From Anaerolineae bacterium (GTDB lineage Bacteria > Chloroflexota > Anaerolineae > JADYZS01): DNA of 6,051 nt. Positions 1-4,571 of this stretch are shown here, piece by piece. The position numbers and the translations under genes are program-made. How positions within the stretch are numbered: position 1 is the stretch's first letter; each line of letters starts with the position of its first letter. The notes under the pieces are model-generated. The model saw only the letters and a program-made list of their open reading frames with translations. It was not told the DNA's origin and did not search any database. The DNA lies in assembly GCA_020853075.1 (NCBI GenBank), contig JADYZS010000479.1, positions 1 through 6,051 on the forward strand. The letters run 5' to 3'.

Positions 1-29
1 CCCTCCCCCGTAAAATGAACGGGGGAGGG
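1..29. repeat. C/G-rich palindrome 1
   Basis: Perfect 10-bp inverted repeat: CCCTCCCCCG at 1-10 pairs with CGGGGGAGGG at 20-29 around a 9-base A-rich loop. The same arm core (CCCTCCCC/GGGGAGGG) recurs in the palindrome at 44-68, so this looks like a dispersed intergenic (REP-like) unit. There is no T-tract after the stem on either side within the window, so it is not called as a terminator. It may extend beyond the window edge. Confidence 0.6.
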
Positions 30-43
30 CGAGAAGGCAGATA

Positions 44-68
44 CCCTCCCCTGCGCAGCGGGGGAGGG
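44..68. repeat. C/G-rich palindrome 2
   Basis: CCCTCCCC at 44-51 pairs with GGGGAGGG at 61-68 around TGCGCAGCG. The arms are shared with palindrome 1, 15 bases to the left, and a further G-rich half-copy follows at 70-79. Two near-identical stems in tandem indicate a repeated intergenic element rather than a single gene's terminator. Confidence 0.55.
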
Positions 69-102
69 CAGGGAGGGGGCCTTGCGTGCCTCCCCAAGCG
101 GC

Positions 103-162
103 CTATTGCTCCAGTCCTGCCCCGAAACTGAGATACACCCGGTCGTCCGTCCGGATAGGGCA
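103..162 (-). pseudogene. Possible truncated C-terminal coding end (leftward)
   Basis: On the minus strand one frame reads a short peptide ending VYLSFGAGLEQ before a TAG at 103-105. An in-frame TGA lies a few codons upstream, just inside the terminal inverted repeat that starts at 156. The peptide looks protein-like and its frame is lost at the element boundary, as expected if an insertion removed the rest of a leftward gene. It is far too short to assign to a family, and a chance open frame in GC-rich DNA is a real alternative. The rest of 69-155 shows nothing else recognisable. Confidence 0.2.
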
Positions 163-220
163 CTGTCAAAGTCATGAAGTGGAAAGCACAAGTGCCAATC
201 TCCTCCCTCTGAGGCGTTCA

Positions 221-240
221 CCGTCGGTTGAAACCGACGG
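221..240. repeat. Hairpin 1 of the element
   Basis: Perfect 9-bp stem, CCGTCGGTT at 221-229 and AACCGACGG at 232-240, with a 2-base centre. Its sequence is related to that of hairpin 3, so the arms can also pair between the two hairpins. Confidence 0.65.
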
Positions 241-252
241 CAACTAGGCTAG

Positions 253-273
253 GAAGCCCGCAAAGCGGGCTTC
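253..273. repeat. Hairpin 2 of the element
   Basis: Perfect 9-bp stem GAAGCCCGC (253-261) / GCGGGCTTC (265-273) with loop AAA. It sits centrally between the two related outer hairpins. No T-run follows directly on either strand, so a terminator role is not supported. Confidence 0.65.
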
Positions 274-286
274 AAACAAGTGTTTA

Positions 287-309
287 GCCGTCGGATTTTA
301 TCCGATGGC
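287..309. repeat. Hairpin 3 of the element
   Basis: GCCGTCGGA (287-295) pairs with TCCGATGGC (301-309), one G-T pair in nine, around TTTTA. It abuts the right terminal inverted repeat at 311. The arm at 287-294 is also the exact complement of 234-241 in hairpin 1. Confidence 0.6.
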
Positions 310-347
310 GGACTTTGACACAGCCCTACTGTTCAGGGTCTCATCAA

Positions 348-376
348 TTGCGCACATCCGAGTTTCGCAGTAAAAT
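348..376 (+). promoter_or_regulatory. Candidate promoter for the small membrane protein
   Basis: TAAAAT at 371-376 is a good -10 box (5 of 6) with a weak -35 TTGCGC at 348-353 and a 17-base spacer, giving a leader of about 50 bases. An alternative is an outward promoter using the consensus TTGACA at 315-320 inside the element's right terminal repeat with TCTCAT at 339-344 (18-base spacer). The two cannot be told apart by eye. Confidence 0.3.
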
Positions 377-419
377 GGCATGGATGTCACCAGGTTTGCA
401 GGTCCCCCTAAATGGAGTG

Positions 420-425
420 AGGAGG
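420..425 (+). promoter_or_regulatory. Ribosome binding site deciding the GTG start at 432
   Basis: A perfect AGGAGG lies six bases before GTG at 432. The open frame extends upstream to TTG at 315, but that codon is part of the element's terminal repeat and has no Shine-Dalgarno sequence, so 432 is the supported start. Confidence 0.75.
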
Positions 426-431
426 AGAGCC

Positions 432-788
432 GTGAGGGAACAGTCTGAGGGCGTTACCCTGATCGCCGTGTATCACCTCGTTCTCGCGTTTGTCCTGCTC
501 TGTGCCGGGCTGGCAATTCTGCCCGCGGCCTTCGGCGCTTTGCAGGAGGCTGTATCGCCCCGCGAGGCTTTTGGCCTGGGATCCAGCCTCTTTTTCTCAT
601 TCCTCCTCACCTGGGGAGGCACTATCCTGTCCGTTCCGGTGGCATGGGGCCTACTCCGGCGTAAGGAGTGGGCCCGTTGGGGGGCTATCCTATTGGCAAT
701 CGTAGGAATCTTCGCGCTCTATCCCGTTCTCATCATCCTCTATCTCCGCCAGGAGAATGTGAAAAGGGCGTTTGAGCCTGGGCTCTGA
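432..788 (+). CDS. Small three-helix membrane protein, unknown function
   Basis: The 118-residue product begins at GTG behind a perfect AGGAGG. It is largely hydrophobic, with three likely membrane-spanning segments at about residues 9-34, 49-74 and 82-104. A short charged turn, WGLLRRKEWARWG (72-84), lies between the second and third, and the tail is basic (LRQENVKRAFEPGL). The 'WGLLR.K.WARW' turn is common in small uncharacterised bacterial inner-membrane proteins, but I do not recognise a named family or function. There is no signal-peptidase site or catalytic motif. The gene converges on the leftward operon, with 16 bases between the two stop codons and no clear terminator between them. 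It is monocistronic here, and its promoter region lies at or next to the mobile-like element. Confidence 0.75.
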   Translation: MREQSEGVTLIAVYHLVLAFVLLCAGLAILPAAFGALQEAVSPREAFGLGSSLFFSFLLTWGGTILSVPVAWGLLRRKEWARWGAILLAIVGIFALYPVLIILYLRQENVKRAFEPGL

Positions 789-804
789 AAGAGTCGCCAG
801 CCAC

Positions 805-1959
805 TCACAAGGCGCGCTCAAGCACCTCCCACATCTCAGCGCGCGTCAGCGGAATGGGGTTTGCCTTCATACTGCTGGCAGCGGACGATTTCTCAATCAA
901 AGCGGGAAAGTCGGCTTTTGCCATCCCGTAAGAAGCCAACGCGGAAATCTGGAGCGCAGCGCACAATTCCTGCACCCAGGCGATGCCATCACTGGCGGTT
1001 GCGGTGACCGTGCCGGTCAGGATGCGCGCAATCTCGTCGTAGCGGTGCAGCGCTATACTTTCCGGCAGGCGTTGTCGCAAAGCGCGGACGTTGGCTTCCA
1101 TGACGTAAGGGAGGAGGCGCGCACAGACCGCGCCATGAGGCGCCGGGTACATCCCGCCGATCACGGCGGCGAAACCGTGCACCGCACCTAACCCGGCATT
1201 AGCCAGAGCAAGCCCACCGAGGAGGCTCGTGAAGGCCATATCCTCGCGAGCCGCGACATCGCTCCCCTGTTCGTAGGCGCGGCGCAGCGAACGCGCGGCG
1301 CGCATCATCCCCTCGCGGCAGAGGGGGTCAATGAGCGGGTTTGCTCTTAAGGAGACATAAGGTTCCAGCACCTGTGTCAGGGCATCCAGGCCAGTGCTGG
1401 CCGTCACCGCTGGCGGCAAGCCATAGGTGAGTTCGGGGTCAACCAACGCCAGGCGCGGCAGCATCAGCGGGCTGCGCAGGCTGACCTTGACCCGGTGTTC
1501 GGGCGAGCCTAACACCGCGTTGCGGGTCACTTCGGTTCCTGTGCCCGCCGTCGTCGGGATGGCAATGTAGGGAACTGAGGGCTGTGTGACCGGCTTCCCT
1601 CTGCCAATGACTTCCAGGTAATCCAAAGGATCGCCGCCGTTCGCCAGCAGCATTGCAACGGCCTTCCCCACATCCAGCGCGCTCCCGCCGCCAAGTCCAA
1701 CAACCAGATCGCACTCCGCCTCTCTGGCTTGCTGCGTTCCCCGGCGCACCATTTCGGTGGTCGGCTCACCAGCCACGTTGAAGACAACACTCTGTACGCC
1801 CTGCGCCCACATCAGGTCAAGGAGTGGCTGGCTGCGTGCGGCGGTGAGGCCCGTCGCGACGAAAGCGCGGTGCCCCATCTCGGCTGCCAGCAGCCCCACC
1901 TCGCGCAGCGTCCCCGGCCCGAACAGGATGCGCGTCGCGGTAGCGAACTCAAAGCGCAC
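805..1959 (-). CDS. Iron-containing alcohol dehydrogenase family protein (group III)
   Basis: This 384-residue protein has the normal family length. It probably interconverts an aldehyde or ketone and an alcohol with NAD(P)H in the cytoplasm. An N-terminal dinucleotide-binding part carries GGGSALD (90-96) and the family signature PTTAGTGTEVT (135-145). The C-terminal helical part holds the metal site: Asp192, His261 and His275 are present, but the second classical ligand, His in FucO-type enzymes, is Gln196 (DALTQ). Glycerol dehydrogenase uses an Asp-His-His set, so a metal site with different chemistry (Zn rather than Fe) or a non-FucO subgroup is possible. Maleylacetate reductase, glycerol dehydrogenase-like or another polyol dehydrogenase cannot be separated by eye. 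The GTG start lies 3 bases after the upstream stop and is preceded only by a G-rich stretch, so translation is probably coupled. It is the last gene of the leftward operon. Confidence 0.9.
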   Translation of the reverse strand: MRFEFATATRILFGPGTLREVGLLAAEMGHRAFVATGLTAARSQPLLDLMWAQGVQSVVFNVAGEPTTEMVRRGTQQAREAECDLVVGLGGGSALDVGKAVAMLLANGGDPLDYLEVIGRGKPVTQPSVPYIAIPTTAGTGTEVTRNAVLGSPEHRVKVSLRSPLMLPRLALVDPELTYGLPPAVTASTGLDALTQVLEPYVSLRANPLIDPLCREGMMRAARSLRRAYEQGSDVAAREDMAFTSLLGGLALANAGLGAVHGFAAVIGGMYPAPHGAVCARLLPYVMEANVRALRQRLPESIALHRYDEIARILTGTVTATASDGIAWVQELCAALQISALASYGMAKADFPALIEKSSAASSMKANPIPLTRAEMWEVLERAL

Positions 1960-1962
1960 CGC

Positions 1963-2271
1963 CTACCCCCAGCCTTCGTCCGGTGGGAAGACGTTGGCAT
2001 ATTCTACGCGCGAACGCGGCTCAGCCATCATATCCGCTACGGTGTCGCGCCAGGTCTGGTAGTGAGCCGTTTCCCGATGCCGGGCAGGGTCCTGAGGCGT
2101 CCGATAGACCTCAACGAGCACAAAGCGGGTCGAGTCGTCGCTCTGTTGGACGACGTCAAAGCGGGCGATCCCCGGCTCCTGCACGCTATGGTGGGCGTTG
2201 TGCCGCGTCGCCTCGCGAAAGGCTTCCACAAACTCCGGCTTGACGCGCACGTGCACGTGGACGATGTGCAT
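1963..2271 (-). CDS. ABM-domain protein, LsrG-like (putative monooxygenase/isomerase)
   Basis: A 102-residue single-domain protein of the antibiotic biosynthesis monooxygenase (ABM) superfamily, which forms dimeric ferredoxin-like barrels in the cytoplasm. The N-terminal strand MHIVHVHVRVKPEFVEAF, the central SVQEPGIARFDVVQ (29-42), the strand RFVLVEVY (49-56) and the later AHYQTW (69-74) closely follow the layout of LsrG, the isomerase that converts phosphorylated AI-2. Members also include YgiN-type quinol monooxygenases. ATG at 2271 is preceded by AGGAGA seven bases upstream. Its stop lies 3 bases before the dehydrogenase start, so the pair is probably translated together on a shared small carbonyl substrate. 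Whether the true activity is isomerase, monooxygenase or decarboxylase-like cannot be read from sequence. Confidence 0.85.
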   Translation of the reverse strand: MHIVHVHVRVKPEFVEAFREATRHNAHHSVQEPGIARFDVVQQSDDSTRFVLVEVYRTPQDPARHRETAHYQTWRDTVADMMAEPRSRVEYANVFPPDEGWG

Positions 2272-2299
2272 GGTGAATCTCCTTAATCCATCCGTATGA

Positions 2300-2324
2300 T
2301 AGGGACGAGATTGCCTCGTCCCTA
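2300..2324. repeat. Intercistronic palindrome
   Basis: Perfect 10-bp stem TAGGGACGAG (2300-2309) / CTCGTCCCTA (2315-2324) with loop ATTGC. It fills the only sizeable gap within the last three genes of the operon, starting right after the C45 stop and ending before the ABM ribosome binding site. No U-run follows it on the minus strand, so full termination is unlikely. It may be a dispersed repeat or an mRNA-stabilising or attenuating hairpin. Confidence 0.65.
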
Positions 2325-3371
2325 CTAAACCTCGTAGGTCTGCCACGTACCCAGGCAACCGTGGCCGCGGCGAATGTGCAGCAGTCCCTTGGCCGGTTCG
2401 GCGATGTAGCCGCAGACGGAATGCCAGCCCGCCCCACCGTGGCGACAGATGGCACTGGGGTCGCCTTCGTGGTCTGCCAAAATTTGTCTCATCGTATCTG
2501 CCGTAATCGTGCCCCAGCTCTCTTTGACGAGCGCGCGTATCCGATCCAGCCGCGGGCAGGAATCGGGTAAGGAGTTGGTCTCGTAGGGGGCGAACTCGGG
2601 CGTCACGTAATGGTTGCTGTGAAGGACGGCATCCGGCCCTTCGCCCCGGTAGCGGGCCAGGGCGTCGGGGCGGATTTCCATGTCGGCCACGTGGTCGCGG
2701 CCATCGCACAACACCACGTTGGCCGCCGAACAAGGCCGGTGCCGAGCCAGCATCTCCACGCACTCCTCCACGGTTCGCTTTTCCAGCATGACCCGCTTCA
2801 GAGGATAGTGGGGCAGGCCGAGTTGCCACTTGTAGTCATATACCGAGTTGGCGAACTGGGCTACGCCATATTCGTTCATGCCCGCGTAGCCCAACTGCCC
2901 GGCGAAGGTGAACATCAGGGCGCGGGGACGGCCATCGTTGGGTTTGACGCGCACGATGAGACCCACGTCCGCATACTCCGGCGCGACGTCTTGGTTCTGT
3001 CCGGCCAGGGCATGGCCGTCGGTGGTGGCTCCCCCGGTGAGGGCGAAGGCCGTGCAGCCGCCCTCCGGCACGCTGGCGGCCTCGGCGCGGGCCTGGCAGA
3101 GCACCGCTTCCTCAAAACTGATGCCCGCACCGTCGGCCAGACCCCGAATTTCCTCTACCATCGCCGGGCTCAGGGCCTTTATCAAAGGGATGAACGCCAT
3201 CGCCTTGCGACTCAAAAGATCCCTGGGCTTTCCTGTCAACTTGTCAATCCACAACAGATAGCGCTGCACCAGGCCGGCAGCCTGGGCTCCGTGCTGGTAG
3301 CCCATCTCGTATGCGCTACCCGACACCTCTATAAGAGGAAACGTTTGACCGGCCATGTTCTGAGCGCTCAC
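2325..3371 (-). CDS. C45-family Ntn hydrolase (acyl-CoA:6-APA acyltransferase-like)
   Basis: A 348-residue protein of the C45 peptidase/AAT superfamily: Ntn hydrolases that self-cleave before a Cys, which then acts as nucleophile on amide bonds. The predicted cleavage is Gly105-Cys106 (GGCTAF). Other family landmarks are the N-terminal YEMGYQHG (21-28), GQNQD (124-128), NEYGVA near 166-171, SNHY (252-255) and SAICRH (306-311). It has no signal peptide, so it should be cytoplasmic. Natural substrates for bacterial members are mostly unknown; N-acyl or peptide amides are the expectation. The GTG start overlaps the upstream stop by 4 bases (GTGA). The AAGGA motif abuts this GTG directly, while ATG at 3356 is 14 bases from the end of AAGGAG, so either start is possible (348 or 343 residues). 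Confidence 0.88.
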   Translation of the reverse strand: MSAQNMAGQTFPLIEVSGSAYEMGYQHGAQAAGLVQRYLLWIDKLTGKPRDLLSRKAMAFIPLIKALSPAMVEEIRGLADGAGISFEEAVLCQARAEAASVPEGGCTAFALTGGATTDGHALAGQNQDVAPEYADVGLIVRVKPNDGRPRALMFTFAGQLGYAGMNEYGVAQFANSVYDYKWQLGLPHYPLKRVMLEKRTVEECVEMLARHRPCSAANVVLCDGRDHVADMEIRPDALARYRGEGPDAVLHSNHYVTPEFAPYETNSLPDSCPRLDRIRALVKESWGTITADTMRQILADHEGDPSAICRHGGAGWHSVCGYIAEPAKGLLHIRRGHGCLGTWQTYEV

Positions 3372-4393
3372 TCCTTTCTGTTGTCCTCACAGGTCTCTAC
3401 GATGGCTTGCAGGTTGCGAATGGGAGTTTGCAGCGGCACGGCACATTCGGGGGCGATGATGCTCACTCTGGCGGCAATCGCCCGTTGTGCTTCCGCCCGC
3501 ACTTCCTCCGGGCCCCGTGAGAAGAGGGTGACCGGGTTGTTGACGTTGCCTGCCAACTTCATTCCTCTCGCCTCTGCCACTGCTTTCTCCGCCGGAACCT
3601 GCGACTCAAAGTGGAAGGCGGCGAAACCGGCCTGCCGGAAGAATTGAATCCGATCCAGCGTGGGCCCGCAGCAGTGCAGGATCACTGGCGCTTTCACCTG
3701 GGGGATCAACTCCTGATGGAGTGGCAGCAGGAAATCCCGGTACATGGTGTTGCGCACCAGGTCGCCTGTGGCGTGGTCGGCCCATACAATGGCATCGGCC
3801 CCTGCCCCTATCTGCGCCTGGGCGAAAGCCAGCGGAACCACCTTCAGGGTTTCTAACGACTTGCGCACCCGGTCAGGATCCATGATGGTGTTGTACAGAA
3901 ATTCTTGCACGTTGCAGAGGTGGTAGGAGAGGGTCCACGGCCCCATCACTTTGCCGAGGATCATCACCTCGTCGCCGAAATGCTTCTTGAGGAGACGAAT
4001 GGCCTCAATAGCACAGCGGACGTACTTATCGTTCAGAAAAGAGTCGGGGAAGCCGTCGGGGAGCCGGATCTCAACGCTGCTATCCTCCCAGGGGTGGGTG
4101 ATGGGCGTCGGCATCATGGTGGCATCGGACCAATCCACCTCGCAACCCAGGGCGACAGCCTCTTGCGAGATGCTGAAGATGGGCATGACGCTGTCAAAGC
4201 CCATGATCTCGTGACCGGCCGCGGCCAGGGTAGCCATCGGTTCCGGCTCGGTGTTGGCTGCGGGGAAGTGTGCGCCGGCCACGTCCATCAACTCGTAGTT
4301 GATCACCGAGACGATGCCAGCCGCCGGAGGACAGTCTATCGGCTCTCCCCGTAGCGCGGCCAGGAAACGCTGCTTAGAGGTTATCTTTTCCAT
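3368..4393 (-). CDS. Uroporphyrinogen decarboxylase-superfamily protein, MtaA/MtbA-like methyltransferase
   Basis: A 341-residue TIM-barrel protein. The C-terminal half carries a zinc thiol-methyltransferase signature: His240-X-Cys242 (LHCCG) and Cys317 in APECAVP followed by TPIRNLQAIVE. This is the His-X-Cys...Cys pattern of MtaA/MtbA, which move a methyl group from a corrinoid protein to a thiol. The N-terminus (KQRFLAALRGEPID) and GPWTLSYHL (151-159) are typical of the superfamily. True HemE is unlikely because of these ligands and the absence of haem genes nearby. No corrinoid-binding protein is in the window, so the methyl donor and acceptor are unknown. ATG at 4393 follows GGGGGA five bases upstream; the open frame continues to 4447, but that part overlaps the GH4-like remnant. 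It ends in a 4-base overlap with the C45 gene. Confidence 0.85.
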   Translation of the reverse strand: MEKITSKQRFLAALRGEPIDCPPAAGIVSVINYELMDVAGAHFPAANTEPEPMATLAAAGHEIMGFDSVMPIFSISQEAVALGCEVDWSDATMMPTPITHPWEDSSVEIRLPDGFPDSFLNDKYVRCAIEAIRLLKKHFGDEVMILGKVMGPWTLSYHLCNVQEFLYNTIMDPDRVRKSLETLKVVPLAFAQAQIGAGADAIVWADHATGDLVRNTMYRDFLLPLHQELIPQVKAPVILHCCGPTLDRIQFFRQAGFAAFHFESQVPAEKAVAEARGMKLAGNVNNPVTLFSRGPEEVRAEAQRAIAARVSIIAPECAVPLQTPIRNLQAIVETCEDNRKE

Positions 4394-4418
4394 ACCCGTC
4401 CCCCATTTCACAGACCGG

Positions 4419-4559
4419 CTAACGATACGGCGGCAGCCGGTCGCCATGAGCCGCGATCAGGCCATCCACCAGCGACCAGATCTGCCCCAGGTCCAATTCG
4501 GCAGCGGTGCGCCGGCCCAGCATGGCTGCGTGACAGTGGTTCCATTGACGACGTTGCAC
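4419..4559 (-). pseudogene. Remnant of a GH4 glycosidase C-terminus
   Basis: Between the SIS stop and the methyltransferase-like start, an open minus-strand frame ending at TAG (4419-4421) reads TAAELDLGQIWSLVDGL, then IAAHGDRLPPYR. This closely resembles the extreme C-terminus of GH4 alpha-galactosidase/alpha-glucosidase proteins (pattern 'DP.TAA.LSLDEIW.LVDELI.AH.DWLP.Y', from memory). Homology fades upstream of about 4530, and a stop (TGA) lies at 4560-4562. There is no ribosome binding site before the only ATG (4521-4523), so it is not a plausible small gene. The likeliest history is loss of nearly the whole GH4 gene by deletion between its neighbours, leaving about 40 codons. Confidence 0.55.
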
Positions 4560-4571
4560 TCAAGATAGGCA

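Larger units (their letters stand above)
156..328. mobile_element. MITE-like element with 18-bp terminal inverted repeats
   Basis: The left end TAGGGCACTGTCAAAGTC (156-173) is matched by the reverse complement of 311-328, TAGGGCTGTGTCAAAGTC, at 16 of 18 positions; the inner 10 bases are identical. If the repeat proper begins at GGGC, both outer flanks are TA, which would fit a TA target duplication. Ends of the GGGCTGTGTCAAA type resemble those of several insertion-sequence families, but the 173-bp element has no room for a transposase. It contains three hairpins (221-309). I read it as a non-autonomous element or IS remnant; it supplies the DNA just upstream of the gene at 432. Confidence 0.6.

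Noticed and set aside
315..431. Upstream extension of the small membrane protein to TTG at 315
   Set aside because: The TTG is part of the element's terminal inverted repeat, has no ribosome binding site, and the added residues are not protein-like, whereas GTG at 432 has a perfect AGGAGG.
774..785. Possible terminator hairpin between the convergent genes
   Set aside because: GAGCC/GGCTC leaves only a two-base centre and no T-run follows on either strand, so it is too weak to call.
1729..2286. Long plus-strand open frame opposite the dehydrogenase and ABM genes
   Set aside because: It is the antisense shadow of two well-recognised genes in GC-rich DNA and shows no family motif of its own.
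1963..2829. 288-codon frame that runs through the ABM gene and into the C45 gene
   Set aside because: Only its last 102 codons are protein-like (the ABM domain). The upstream part is an out-of-frame reading of the C45 gene and the intergenic hairpin; ATG 2271 has its own AGGAGA.
2610..3647. 345-codon plus-strand frame opposite the C45 gene
   Set aside because: Antisense shadow with composition typical of a complement frame; the minus-strand frame carries all the C45 landmarks.
3905..4354. Plus-strand frame rich in His and Asp opposite the methyltransferase-like gene
   Set aside because: The His/Asp richness comes from complementing a coding strand; there is no start signal or recognisable domain.
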